From positions 2,280,001-2,344,000 of the forward strand of contig NZ_LN875035.1 in the NCBI RefSeq assembly GCF_001282685.1: DNA of 64,000 bases, read 5' to 3'. Source of the DNA: Niameybacter massiliensis. Lineage in GTDB: Bacteria; Bacillota; Clostridia; Lachnospirales; Cellulosilyticaceae. Of the stretch, positions 24,285-33,582 are shown one piece after another (position 1 is the stretch's first letter; each line of letters begins with the position of its first letter). Both the position numbers and the translations under genes were made by a program. The notes beneath the pieces were generated by a model. The model was not told the origin of the DNA. It was given only the letters and a program-made list of their open reading frames with translations, and made no database searches.

Positions 24285-24857
24285 TTAAAAACAATTCATC
24301 ACTAATCTAAATGCAATAATTAATAAGATACATCCACTGCATCCATTCACTACAACATGATATTTCATGCCTAACCTATAGCCCATCCAAAGGCCAAGTG
24401 CCACGGATATACTTGTAATACAAAAAGTAAGTACAAGATTTTTAATAATAGCAAGCTGTAATAATGCTAGTAAAATGCCTAGTATTAATGCGTCTACTCC
24501 CAGTATGCATGCTGACTTCACTAAAGCCTTATAATTCATCGTTTCTTCTCTTTTTTCCACAAAGGAATGTTCTCTAAAGGTACGTCGAAACATCTTCATG
24601 CTTAAAAAAATTAAGATAAGTGCTGCTAAAAAAGGAATAAAAGTGAGTCCGCCTTCTATATGTAGATTTTCCATCGGTAAACTTATTGTAATCATCCCTA
24701 TGCCTAGCATAATGGTTTGGATTATGGCAAACAAAAGGCTTACTAAGCACAGTGTTACCTTGTTTAAATGCCATTGATTAGCTCCCTTTTTTAAAGCTTC
24801 ATTGAAAGGTTCTAATGCCAATCCAATAATTACTACAATGACTTCCCATAGTTTCAA
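24285..24857 (-). CDS. MntP/YtaF-like polytopic membrane protein
   Basis: A 190-residue protein with six hydrophobic helices in two halves of three, as in the MntP manganese exporter family. Helix 1 (VIVVIIGLALEPFNEALKKGAN) and helix 4 (KSACILGVDALILGILLALL) align with the MntP pattern L-x-x-D-A-F-x-x-x-x-x-x-G and the second D-A-L. In helix 1 the usual aspartate is replaced by Glu-Pro, so metal transport is uncertain. It may supply or handle metal for the downstream radical SAM protein, but that is speculation. GGAAGTG precedes the ATG. Confidence 0.7.
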   Translation of the reverse strand: MKLWEVIVVIIGLALEPFNEALKKGANQWHLNKVTLCLVSLLFAIIQTIMLGIGMITISLPMENLHIEGGLTFIPFLAALILIFLSMKMFRRTFREHSFVEKREETMNYKALVKSACILGVDALILGILLALLQLAIIKNLVLTFCITSISVALGLWMGYRLGMKYHVVVNGCSGCILLIIAFRLVMNCF

Positions 24858-24951
24858 CGTCTCACTTCCTTTCTCTTGAATTAGTTTAATTATATGCCAC
24901 CTTTATTACTTCTTAACATATACACTCCACCCTTATTGTCTTCTTGAAAAT

Positions 24952-24980
24952 ACAAAAAGCCACTAATGTCGTGGCTTTTA
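24952..24980 (-). terminator. Terminator of the TetR gene
   Basis: AAAAGCCAC with GTGGCTTTT around a 6-nt loop and a U-run on the minus strand. Confidence 0.85.
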
Positions 24981-25041
24981 AAATATATCTTATCTATGTT
25001 CTATTTTAAGGATAAATAAACTTCTTTGTGACTCATATGTA

Positions 25042-25605
25042 TTACATAATTTGTTCTACAATATCTACTAAGGAATGTGAAATGAGAATTCTATAGTTTT
25101 TTGCCATCTCTTCCCCACTTAAGGTTAGACCTTTATGAAACCATTCTTTAATGATAAATGTCAAACCTTGTGCATAGTATTGCGCAATCCCTGCAGCTGT
25201 AAAAATACCTGCACCACTTTTACCTTCTCCTGCATAGAGTTCAAAAGCTTCTTGCAACACTCTCTGTGTATTTTCACAGAAAATCTGTTCAAAACCATTC
25301 TGACCTTCTGTCTTAATAGCTCTTAAATAAAATTCCCTTTCTTTCTCTAGCTTTGTAAATAAAAATTGCATGGCTGCATCTGGCATTTTATTTTTAAGCA
25401 ATAAATCTGCTCCATTAAAAAGTTCCTCTCTACATATCCATTCTAGTACTTCATACTTATCTGCAAAGTGATTATAGAATGTCGGACGCATAAGCCCAGC
25501 CTTATCTGTAATCATTTTAATTGTAATTTTTTCAAGTGGATACTCTAGCATCAGTGTTCTAAAACCTTCTGCTAGCTGCTCTTTTACTTGTTTTTTTTCA
25601 CCCAT
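25042..25605 (-). CDS. TetR/AcrR family transcriptional regulator
   Basis: A 187-residue repressor-type protein. The helix-turn-helix lies at about 24-46 (ITIKMITDKAGLMRPTFYNH followed by FADKYEVLEWI), typical of TetR members. The C-terminal ligand domain (about 60-187) is helical and resembles the DhaS/TetR_C_7 type. The regulated gene and ligand are unknown; it has its own terminator, so the target may be distant. The radical SAM/MntP-like pair lies on one side and the sensor kinase on the other. Confidence 0.88.
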   Translation of the reverse strand: MGEKKQVKEQLAEGFRTLMLEYPLEKITIKMITDKAGLMRPTFYNHFADKYEVLEWICREELFNGADLLLKNKMPDAAMQFLFTKLEKEREFYLRAIKTEGQNGFEQIFCENTQRVLQEAFELYAGEGKSGAGIFTAAGIAQYYAQGLTFIIKEWFHKGLTLSGEEMAKNYRILISHSLVDIVEQIM

Positions 25606-25657
25606 CGGCTAGCCTCCATTCTTTATAAGGGTTCTATTTTAATGTTTTACTTAAACA

Positions 25658-26569
25658 CTATAGATCAGATAGTTCTACCTCTAACAATTGACCTGATGTA
25701 TGCTTTATTTCACATTCTTTTGTTCCCTCTAACGCCAATGGCTTAATCGGTAATCTGATTGTAAAACTTGTTCCTATCCCTTCTCTACTCTCAACAGTAA
25801 TCTTACCTTCATGTAATTCAATTAACTTTTTGACAATATAAAGCCCTATTCCTGTACCCTCACCTGGCTTAGTCAATGTGTTATCTATCTGATAAAACTT
25901 TAAGAAGATAGCTTCTAGCTTGTCACTTGCAATTCCTAGACCTGAGTCTTTTATTACAATCTTTATATCACCATCTTTTATTGCCATATTAACAGTAATC
26001 AGTCCTAATGGAGGTGTAAATTTAATAGCATTCGATAATAAGTTAAGTATCACTCTTTCTATCTTCTCTCTATCAATTGCAGTGATAATCTCTTCTTCTT
26101 CTGTATCAAATATAAATTCTAATTCTCTCTGCTTCATATAATCTACTGAACCTAAGCAAATTTCTTCAACAACCTCTACCAAATTAACATTTTCTAATTT
26201 CATTTTGTTAAAGTTGTTTTCTTCTAATTTCATCATATCTATTAAATTATTAACTAACCTTAATAAACGATTGGCATTCTGCGTAATTACCGTTAACCTC
26301 TGTGAAAGATATTCAGGCTCTACATTATCCTCTAAAGAATGAATCAACTGTACGCTACTTCTAATAATATTAATAGGTGCTTTAAGATCATGACTCATAC
26401 TTGTAATAAAATCTCCTCGTATTTGTGCATGAAGCTTGGCTTCATCATAAAGCCTCTTATTCTTTTTAGCCGTTTGCTTTTGTCTATAAATATAAAAAAT
26501 CATGTAACATCCTATAAGTTCTAAACTTATAATGCCTATTTGTACTATAAGTTTTATGCCCTTAGGCAA
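25658..26569 (-). CDS. Sensor histidine kinase, C-terminal half of a frameshifted gene
   Basis: The TTG at 26569 gives 303 residues: a transmembrane helix (about 6-27), a HisKA domain with the phosphoacceptor in MSHDLKAPINIIR (about 58-70), and a HATPase_c domain with the N box (LLSNAIKFTP), the G1 box DSGLGI and the G2 box GEGTGIGLYIVKKL. The frame is open much further upstream, to about 26734, without a good start codon. The residues there (AELVNKVLLDEES) are the expected continuation of the periplasmic-binding-type sensor domain encoded by the preceding ORF. I read the two ORFs as one kinase of about 650 residues interrupted by a frameshift. No partner regulator is adjacent. Confidence 0.75.
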   Translation of the reverse strand: MPKGIKLIVQIGIISLELIGCYMIFYIYRQKQTAKKNKRLYDEAKLHAQIRGDFITSMSHDLKAPINIIRSSVQLIHSLEDNVEPEYLSQRLTVITQNANRLLRLVNNLIDMMKLEENNFNKMKLENVNLVEVVEEICLGSVDYMKQRELEFIFDTEEEEIITAIDREKIERVILNLLSNAIKFTPPLGLITVNMAIKDGDIKIVIKDSGLGIASDKLEAIFLKFYQIDNTLTKPGEGTGIGLYIVKKLIELHEGKITVESREGIGTSFTIRLPIKPLALEGTKECEIKHTSGQLLEVELSDL

Positions 26570-26717
26570 TAATAATTGAAATCTAGATTTATTAGTTATA
26601 ATACTTTGTCTAGGAATTTTACTAATATTAATATCATTTTTATAAATTTCTTTATAATCAAATTCATACTCACTTGGTATAACCTGTATAGCAGGCGATT
26701 CCTCATCTAATAAAACC

Positions 26718-27623
26718 TTATTTACCAGTTCTGCTTACTATTCCATTTTTCCTTGAGTTACTTATAATACCTCCAATAGCACCTACATTTATATAAGCTT
26801 CATCGTATGTATAAATTGCAGCATCTGTGATTTGTCTAATCTGCTGTATTACCTTTTCAGCTGATACCAATCTTTTTGTATGATTACTAAAATACATATT
26901 ACCTATTATTATTGCATAATTAGAATCTGTTTCTCTTGTAAGATTCTCTAAGATATCTTCTATATAATTTGTATTTATAAATTCAACGTCTGCTTGTTCT
27001 AAAAATAACTTTTCTATAAGTTCTTGACGTCCTTTACTTTTAGGTACCTTCTCTAAGTCTGTATTCAGAGATATCACTTTAATTTTATCTATTTCTGTAT
27101 GAAGTTCTAGAACCAAATGTATCATTTTGGACCAGTATAAATCCTGTAAACTGCCAAAGATGTATTTCATTTCTTCTTCATCTAGCTCTATATATCTTGA
27201 ATTCCCTGAAAATACTATGGGCACATGATAAAATAAACTTTGTGGATTTAATACCTCTTGCCTTATACTTTCTAATGCATTAGATCCAATTGTTAGTATT
27301 AAATCTGTATTAAAATTTTTGTATTTGCTATTTAGCATGTGTACAAAACTTAAATGATACTCTGCGGTGTTATGGTCTATGCTATTTAAATACTCTATTC
27401 TTACATTGATTGTAGTACCGCTAATTGCTTCAAGATGTTCAACAAATGCTTGAACTAAATTTTTAGACCATGGATTTGCACTTGAATAAGAATCTAGTAT
27501 GACTATATTTTTTACGTTTGCTTCTTTTTCATCTATTCCATAGATCTGATTTGGTAATAAGAATATGGCTAATAACAAACATACTATTATACCTTTATAG
27601 ATAACTATTTTCTTTAAACTCAT
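26718..27623 (-). CDS. Sensor domain (ABC_sub_bind-like), N-terminal half of the frameshifted kinase
   Basis: A 301-residue ORF with a signal/anchor helix (about 7-28) and an extracytoplasmic domain of the ABC substrate-binding type (IVILDSYSSANPWSKNLVQ, then DLILTIGSNALESIR and VPIVFSGNSRYIEL). It ends abruptly, NGIVSRTGK-stop, just where such domains normally continue into G-x-x-A-A-E-L-x-x-K-I-L. That continuation is present one frame over, at 26734. A single-base insertion or two-base deletion near 26735 accounts for the break. It probably sensed an extracellular ligand for the downstream kinase domain. A promoter with a 17-bp spacer lies upstream. Confidence 0.75.
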   Translation of the reverse strand: MSLKKIVIYKGIIVCLLLAIFLLPNQIYGIDEKEANVKNIVILDSYSSANPWSKNLVQAFVEHLEAISGTTINVRIEYLNSIDHNTAEYHLSFVHMLNSKYKNFNTDLILTIGSNALESIRQEVLNPQSLFYHVPIVFSGNSRYIELDEEEMKYIFGSLQDLYWSKMIHLVLELHTEIDKIKVISLNTDLEKVPKSKGRQELIEKLFLEQADVEFINTNYIEDILENLTRETDSNYAIIIGNMYFSNHTKRLVSAEKVIQQIRQITDAAIYTYDEAYINVGAIGGIISNSRKNGIVSRTGK

Positions 27624-27652
27624 TGAATCTCCTTAGTACACTTTTTACTCAT

Positions 27653-27681
27653 ATTTTACACTATTGTATAACTAAATCCAA
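27653..27681 (-). promoter_or_regulatory. Promoter of the sensor kinase
   Basis: TTGGAT (27681-27676), 17-bp spacer, TAAAAT (27658-27653), about 30 bases before the ATG, which is preceded by AAGGAG. Confidence 0.65.
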
Positions 27682-27741
27682 GAAATCTTGCTAAAAATAT
27701 CATTAATTATAGAATTATGTATTTTCCTTTATCCACTTTGT

Positions 27742-27788
27742 TTAAAATAAAAATAGACATGGCTTCTCACCATATCCATTTTTATTTT
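27742..27788 (-). terminator. Terminator of the Amidohydro_3 gene
   Basis: A long AT-rich stem (AAAATAAAAAT with ATTTTTATTTT, inner ATGG/CCAT) overlapping the stop codon, with a U-rich 3' arm on the minus strand. Confidence 0.85.
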
Positions 27789-29385
27789 AAGCTTTCTTGT
27801 ATATTGTTTTTCCCTCTTTTATGGTTTCAAGAACTTGTACATCCTTAATCTCCATAGGATCTATTTTTAATATATTTTTGTCTAGAATAACTAAGTCTGC
27901 TAGCTTGCCTTCTTTTAATGTACCTTTTATATCTTCTTCAAAATATTGATAAGCTACATTCTTTGTAACTGCCTTTAATGCATCAAGTGGACTTACTTTT
28001 TCATCTTCACCTAATAATACTCCTGTTTTAGTTTGCCTATTAACAGCACACCAAATAGTCTCTAACATATTTGGATCTATAACAGGAGAATCTTGATGAA
28101 ATGTATAAATAATACCTTTTTCTTGTGCAGAATGAGCTATGCTTATTCTACTTGCTCTTTCTATACCATAATTTTTAATATGAATATCCCCCCAATGGTA
28201 TACATGTGCCACAAAGAAAGATGGAATCATATGGAGTGCTTTTACTTTATCTAATTGGTCACGATCTAATAATTGTGCATGAATAATAACTGGTCTTATA
28301 TCATTGGTTGCATTTGTTTTTTTTCTTGCTATGCCATATTGAGTTATATATTGTTCACATGCTGCATCACCATTACAGTGTACAATAATTTGCATATTAT
28401 CTTTTATGGCACGTTCTAACTTTTCTTCTACTTCTTCATCTTTTTGTGTACCATAAGCATAATAATTTTTTGTCTCACCTTCATACGGTGTACGCATCCA
28501 TGCCGTACGCCCTTGTGGAGAACCATCTAAAAAGGTTTTATATCCACCCATTTTCACATGATTATCGTATTTTTGTAAACAGTTAGCAAACCTTTCTCTT
28601 AGTTCATCTGCTTTTGCAATGTTCAAGAAACCTATTAAATCAATTTTAAGCATTTTTGACTGAATAAGGTATTGAAAAATAGGTACTAATTGCTCTACAA
28701 CAAAACCTTCTTGTACCGTCGTAATGCCATAACTTGCATAAGTATTTTGTGCTTTCATTAAGCTATCCATAAACGCTTCATTAGATACCATAGGCAAACG
28801 TTGAATATAATACATATAAGCTGCTTCTTCAATGTACCCTGTAAGCACACCATCTTTCTTTTCAATAACGCCACCATCGGGATTGGGTGTATCTGCTGTT
28901 ATGCCAAGCTCTTTTAAAGCCATTGTATTGAATACCCCCATATGCCCTGACTTATGTTTTACAACCAGTGGGTTGTTAGGCGCTACTTGGTCTAAAAGTT
29001 CAAGTGTAGGATGTACCTTTTCTTCTAAAAAGTTTTGATCATATCCATCTCCTTGTATCCATTTCCCTACAGGAACCTTATTTTTTTCAATAAATTTTTT
29101 GATAGCTTCAGCTATTTCTTTAAAATTAACCGTTTCAGCAAGGTCTACTTGGGTAAAAGAACTTGCATATCCAGAAAAATGACTATGGGCATCCATAAAA
29201 GAGGGCATTAAAGTCTTGCCTTGTAAATCTATTTGTTCTACATTATTACTTGTTTCTTTAATCAAATCTTCTTTTTTACCTAGTTTATAGATTTTACCAT
29301 TTTTAATAAGTAAAGCTTCCACATACATCTCTTCTTCTAATGTTAAAATATCACCATTATAATATAGCTTCTCTTTCATATTCAT
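27787..29385 (-). CDS. YtcJ-like amidohydrolase (Amidohydro_3)
   Basis: A 532-residue metal-dependent hydrolase. The N-terminal beta-sandwich (ILTLEEEMYVEALLIKNGKI) is followed by the barrel motif MDAHSHFSG (about 63-71), then QGDGYDQN, KHKSGHMGV (lysine typical of YtcJ/NfdA enzymes), HCNGDAAC, HAQLLDRDQL and HQDSPVIDP. This family hydrolyses N-formyl, N-acyl or amide bonds; the natural substrate is unknown. There is no signal peptide. AGGAG lies seven bases before the ATG. It appears monocistronic. Confidence 0.92.
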   Translation of the reverse strand: MNMKEKLYYNGDILTLEEEMYVEALLIKNGKIYKLGKKEDLIKETSNNVEQIDLQGKTLMPSFMDAHSHFSGYASSFTQVDLAETVNFKEIAEAIKKFIEKNKVPVGKWIQGDGYDQNFLEEKVHPTLELLDQVAPNNPLVVKHKSGHMGVFNTMALKELGITADTPNPDGGVIEKKDGVLTGYIEEAAYMYYIQRLPMVSNEAFMDSLMKAQNTYASYGITTVQEGFVVEQLVPIFQYLIQSKMLKIDLIGFLNIAKADELRERFANCLQKYDNHVKMGGYKTFLDGSPQGRTAWMRTPYEGETKNYYAYGTQKDEEVEEKLERAIKDNMQIIVHCNGDAACEQYITQYGIARKKTNATNDIRPVIIHAQLLDRDQLDKVKALHMIPSFFVAHVYHWGDIHIKNYGIERASRISIAHSAQEKGIIYTFHQDSPVIDPNMLETIWCAVNRQTKTGVLLGEDEKVSPLDALKAVTKNVAYQYFEEDIKGTLKEGKLADLVILDKNILKIDPMEIKDVQVLETIKEGKTIYKKA

Positions 29386-29504
29386 TTTATTACTCCTACT
29401 CTAATTATCTGATATACTGCTTAAATATGATTTTTATTAATAATCTTCTAATTTATTAGTAGTTTTATATATTTTAACTTTTTATATGTCTAATATTATA
29501 TAAA

Positions 29505-29560
29505 ATAAAAATCCTTCTAATTATTGGAATATATTTTCCAACAAATTAGAGGGATTTTTA
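29505..29560 (-). terminator. Terminator of spo0A
   Basis: A long stem combining AAAATCC with GGATTTT, TCTAATT with AATTAGA and TTGGAA with TTCCAA, then U residues on the minus strand. Confidence 0.9.
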
Positions 29561-29589
29561 ACGTTTTCAGTCATTATCAATTTAATTAT

Positions 29590-30456
29590 TTAACCTACTT
29601 GAAGTTCAAGGCGAAGTCTATCAGCAATTAATGCGATAAATTCACTATTTGTAGGTTTGCCTTTCCCATTGTTTACTGTATAACCAAAGAGTTGATCAAT
29701 AGTATCCATTTTTCCTCTACTCCATGCTACTTCAATGGCATGACGAATTGCACGTTCTACACGGCTTGGTGTTGTATTATAGTTCTTAGCGATATTTGGA
29801 TAAAGTTGTTTTGTAATAGAGTTAAGAATATCCATATCGTTAATCGCCATAATAATTGCATCACGTAAGTATTGATACCCTTTGATATGGGCTGGAATTC
29901 CAATCTCGTGAATAACATTTGTTACTTCAGTTTCTAAGCTATGTGCAGTCACTACTGGACGTGATTGTTGGGCTTGAGCCTTCACATTAATTCCTGCATT
30001 TTGGAAAATAGATGAAGAATGTGCTGAAGTAGCTGTTACTGGTGTAGGTTCACTTGATTGTCTGATGCTACTTGTCATATTTTTAAGTTGTCTAATACGT
30101 GTTGTCAATGTATCCATATCAAATGGTTTTACAATATAGTAAGCAGCACCTAATGCCAAGGCACGTTCTGTAATTTTATCTTGCCCTACAGCTGAAAGCA
30201 TTACTACTAAAGGCTTTTGATCTGGATCCATACTTTGAAGGTTTTCTAATACACCAATACCATCTAAATATGGCATAATTACATCTAGAATTAGTACATC
30301 TGGTGCTAAAGCCTTAATTTGTTCACATGCTTCTATTCCATTTGCTGCTACCCCAACAACTTCCATATCTTCTTGTTTGTTTAAAAATTCTTTTAAAATT
30401 TGACTAAAGTCTTTATTATCATCAGCTAAGACGATTCTTATTTTTTTCTCTTGCAA
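29590..30456 (-). CDS. spo0A: Sporulation master regulator Spo0A
   Basis: Response regulator that commits cells to sporulation. From TTG 30456 the protein is about 288 residues: a receiver domain with D12-D13 and phosphoacceptor D58 in [12 protein letters not shown], a linker, then the Spo0A-specific DNA-binding domain (about 180-288). That domain includes [28 protein letters not shown] and [10 protein letters not shown]. The TTG is preferred: GGGGGA precedes it by seven bases, and it yields the usual short N-terminus [13 protein letters not shown]. It follows spoIVB, the conserved order in Clostridia and Bacilli, but has its own sigma-A promoter at 30509-30537. No clear 0A box was found by eye. 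Confidence 0.97.
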   Translation of the reverse strand: MQEKKIRIVLADDNKDFSQILKEFLNKQEDMEVVGVAANGIEACEQIKALAPDVLILDVIMPYLDGIGVLENLQSMDPDQKPLVVMLSAVGQDKITERALALGAAYYIVKPFDMDTLTTRIRQLKNMTSSIRQSSEPTPVTATSAHSSSIFQNAGINVKAQAQQSRPVVTAHSLETEVTNVIHEIGIPAHIKGYQYLRDAIIMAINDMDILNSITKQLYPNIAKNYNTTPSRVERAIRHAIEVAWSRGKMDTIDQLFGYTVNNGKGKPTNSEFIALIADRLRLELQVG

Positions 30457-30508
30457 AATGACTCCCCCTACTTCGTATAAATACAATATTTTACCAAAAT
30501 CTAATAAT

Positions 30509-30537
30509 ATTATATCTAATTATAAAAATTAAATCAA
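30509..30537 (-). promoter_or_regulatory. sigma-A promoter of spo0A
   Basis: TTGATT (30537-30532), 17-bp spacer, TATAAT (30514-30509). Confidence 0.75.
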
Positions 30538-30577
30538 TACCATATTCTTACATACTTGATTTTTTTTACACTAATAT

Positions 30578-31774
30578 CTATTTTACTTCATTATTAATCA
30601 TATTTTCAATGAAAATTCCATATCCTTTTGTGGGATCTTGAATAAATACATGGGTTACAGCCCCTACAAGTTTGCCATTTTGTATAATTGGGCTTCCACT
30701 CATACCTTGTATAATCCCATTAGTCATTTCGAGTAATGCAGGATCTGTAATTTGAATTACCATTCCTTTAGCTGGTTCTGATGTATATCTAGATACCTTT
30801 TTGATCATTACTTGATAGCTTCTTACTTCATTACCTAAAATATTACTTAAGATATAGGCTTCACCTTCCACAATTTCATTTTGATAAGCAATAGGAATTG
30901 ATGCATTTTTAAAGACATCTTCTCCTCTTTTATTAAGGCTTCCAAATATACCAAGAGGTGTGTTATTATCAATATTCCCTAAAATATTTTTAGGTGTATA
31001 TTCTATAATTCCTTTTAATTCTCCTGGTTCACCTTTTTCACCTTTATGAATTGCTGTAATGGCTGTTCTTGTAACCTCTCCTGACTTAATAGGTAATAAC
31101 TTTTTAATATCAGAATCATTAATACCATGTCCTAATGCACCAAATACATTTGTCTCTGGGTCATAGTAAGTTAATGTACCAATTCCTTGAGCACTATCTT
31201 TAACCCAAATACCAAGTTTGTACACTTCTTCACTACCACAATACTCCGGAATGATGCTTACGTCAACTATTTCTTCTTTTCTGTTTACTTTCATTTGCAT
31301 TTCTTTACCTTTAGATGTCTCAACCAGTTCTTTTAAATGCTCTTTAGATTCTAGCTCTATCCCATCTACCTCAAGAATCATATCTCCCTTCATAAGCTTA
31401 TTCTTACAAGGAGATACTTCTATCTCTTTCCCTGTAAATGGACTTGTTCCAAGCACACAAATGCCCTTGGCATCAACTTTAACACCTATAAGTTGGCCAC
31501 AGGGCACTACTGTTTTTGCTTTAACTACATTCACATTCACAGTCTTAAGTGGTATATAACCTAATAGAGAAATTTCAAGATTATCATTTGTAGCTTGCTT
31601 TGCACAAAACGGCCACTCTACTATTTTTTCATAGGAAGAACCTTGCGCAAGTTGAATATGGTTAGGTAATACATGAGAAAGCAAAAACGGGCTACTTAGC
31701 ACAATACATAAGATTAGTAGTGTAAAACTTACCCATTTTTTATTTTGTCTGTCCATTTTCATTCTATGCCACAT
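30578..31774 (-). CDS. spoIVB: SpoIVB signalling serine peptidase
   Basis: Forespore-expressed serine peptidase that, in the family, cleaves SpoIVFA to trigger pro-sigma-K processing. The 398-residue protein has an N-terminal membrane anchor (about 15-33), a PDZ domain (about 115-165, with MKGDMILEVDGIELESKEHL), and the SpoIVB peptidase domain. The catalytic histidine is in ALGHGIND (about 212) and the serine in GMSGSPIIQNGKLVGAVTHV (about 357). The start is uncertain: ATGs at residues 5 and 7 are alternatives and no strong ribosome binding site is seen. It lies between recN and spo0A, as in most spore formers. Confidence 0.95.
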   Translation of the reverse strand: MWHRMKMDRQNKKWVSFTLLILCIVLSSPFLLSHVLPNHIQLAQGSSYEKIVEWPFCAKQATNDNLEISLLGYIPLKTVNVNVVKAKTVVPCGQLIGVKVDAKGICVLGTSPFTGKEIEVSPCKNKLMKGDMILEVDGIELESKEHLKELVETSKGKEMQMKVNRKEEIVDVSIIPEYCGSEEVYKLGIWVKDSAQGIGTLTYYDPETNVFGALGHGINDSDIKKLLPIKSGEVTRTAITAIHKGEKGEPGELKGIIEYTPKNILGNIDNNTPLGIFGSLNKRGEDVFKNASIPIAYQNEIVEGEAYILSNILGNEVRSYQVMIKKVSRYTSEPAKGMVIQITDPALLEMTNGIIQGMSGSPIIQNGKLVGAVTHVFIQDPTKGYGIFIENMINNEVK

Positions 31775-31857
31775 CCTGTCTTTGCAATTAAGCTGTCATA
31801 TCTTTAAATTCTCCCTTTCCAAATACATTTATTCAGTTATTATAAGGTAAGATTTGC

Positions 31858-31885
31858 ATAAAAAAAGCATCGCTTATACGATGCC
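31858..31885 (-). terminator. Terminator of the recN unit
   Basis: GCATCG with CGATGC (31867-31872, 31879-31884) and seven U residues on the minus strand; it overlaps the recN stop codon. Confidence 0.85.
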
Positions 31886-33568
31886 TTGTTTATAAGTATT
31901 TGCAGTCTCTTTTAATTCTTTTGCACTATTTAAGGTACTTTCTGTTATTAATCCACCCATCAATCTACAAAGCTCTTTTTGAAGTACTTCCTGATCAATA
32001 GTTGTTAAATGTGTTTTAGTATAATTATCTACTACCGTTTTTTCAATAAGATAATTTTGATCACCCATAGCTGCAATTTGAGGTAAATGGGTAATACAAA
32101 TAACTTGACGCATTCTTGAAATCACAGCAAGTTTCTCACCTACTTTTTGTGCTGCAAGTCCACTAATACCTGTATCAATTTCATCAAAGATTACTGTCTC
32201 AATAGTATCTCCTAACACAAGAACTGTTTTAATTGCAAGCATTACACGAGAGATTTCTCCACCTGATGCAATTTTAGCAAGCCCGTGCATATCTTCTCCT
32301 AAATTTGTACGAATCAAGAATTCCACACTATCTTGTCCATTGCGATTAAAGCTAGAAATAGGTTCTATTGCTACCTTAAATTCAGCATGAGGCATTTGAA
32401 GATCATGAAGATGCTCATTAATTTGAACTTCTATCGTTCTAGCAATATCATTTCGCTTAGTGGTGAGCTTGCTAGATAATTGGCCTAAGGCTTGCTCTAA
32501 TCTATCCACTTCCTTTTCAAGTTTTTCCTTATTCTCTGTACTGCCAAGTAGTTCTTCTAACTCTTTCTGACAGCTAGCTTGATAGGATAAAATCTCAGCA
32601 ATAGAACTTCCATATTTTTGCTTTAAGCGATAAATGGTATCTAATCTTGTTTGTATTTCTTGTAAAAGTTCTGGTGAGTATTCAATTTGGTCTACAAATC
32701 GTCTCATTTGATAAGTAATATCTTGCACCTCAGCTTCTGCTGCTAGAAGCCTTGTATGCAAACTGCTCAGTTCTTCATTGATGTTACTTACATCTTGAAT
32801 ATGTTGTGTAGCACGGCCAACAAGTTCTAATGCACCTACTTGATGCCCTTCTGAAGCTTCAAGTGCATCATAAGCTTTTTGACATTGCATTAAAATCTTT
32901 TCTGCATGAGACAAAATATCATATTGACTTTTTAAGTTTTCTTCTTCATCCACTTTTAAGTTACATGCTGCAATTTCATTAATTTGAAATTCTAACATAT
33001 CTTGAAGTTGTAGTTTTTTTCTATCATCTGTGCTAATACGTTCTAACTCTGCTTTAACCTCTACAAGACGCATATATTGGATTTTATATTCTTCCTTTAA
33101 TGTATGGAAGGATTCATCTCCAAAGCTATCTAACATTTCTATATGTGTAGATACATCTAACAAAGATTGTGGCTCATGCTGTCCATGTACATCAATAAGA
33201 AGTGCTGCTAGTTCTTTAACAGCTTGTCTTGTACAGGTTACACCATTAATTTTATATACTGTACGTCCTGAAATATATAGAATACGTTCTAGTTCTATTG
33301 TAGTCCCTGTATAAGGATACCCTTCACCTTCTAAATAACTTATTCCAAACCCCTTTTCATCTTCAAAAGTAAGCCTTACATAAGCGCATTGCTCACCTTT
33401 ACGAATGATTTGTTTAGAGGTTCTATTTCCTATTGCAAATTGAATAGAGTCAATCAACATAGACTTTCCAGCTCCTGTCTCACCTGTAAAAATATTAAGG
33501 TGAGGATGAAACTCTAGTGTAATCTCTTCAATAAGTGCAATATTTCTTACGTGTAAACAAGTAAGCAT
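31874..33568 (-). CDS. recN: DNA repair protein RecN
   Basis: A 564-residue SMC-like ATPase that acts early in double-strand break repair. Walker A is GETGAGKS (30-37); the middle holds long coiled coils (about 155-365) around a short hinge; the C-terminal half carries the signature LAKIASGGEISRVMLAIK and the Walker B VIFDEIDTGISG. The length is standard. It begins 14 bases after argR, and argR and recN form the usual pair. The terminator overlapping its stop separates it from spoIVB. Confidence 0.97.
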   Translation of the reverse strand: MLTCLHVRNIALIEEITLEFHPHLNIFTGETGAGKSMLIDSIQFAIGNRTSKQIIRKGEQCAYVRLTFEDEKGFGISYLEGEGYPYTGTTIELERILYISGRTVYKINGVTCTRQAVKELAALLIDVHGQHEPQSLLDVSTHIEMLDSFGDESFHTLKEEYKIQYMRLVEVKAELERISTDDRKKLQLQDMLEFQINEIAACNLKVDEEENLKSQYDILSHAEKILMQCQKAYDALEASEGHQVGALELVGRATQHIQDVSNINEELSSLHTRLLAAEAEVQDITYQMRRFVDQIEYSPELLQEIQTRLDTIYRLKQKYGSSIAEILSYQASCQKELEELLGSTENKEKLEKEVDRLEQALGQLSSKLTTKRNDIARTIEVQINEHLHDLQMPHAEFKVAIEPISSFNRNGQDSVEFLIRTNLGEDMHGLAKIASGGEISRVMLAIKTVLVLGDTIETVIFDEIDTGISGLAAQKVGEKLAVISRMRQVICITHLPQIAAMGDQNYLIEKTVVDNYTKTHLTTIDQEVLQKELCRLMGGLITESTLNSAKELKETANTYKQGIV

Positions 33569-33582
33569 CTTATCTCTCCTTA

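Noticed and set aside
24574-24774. Minus-strand 66-codon frame within the MntP-like gene
   Set aside because: It overlaps the membrane protein in another frame and has no RBS or recognisable content.
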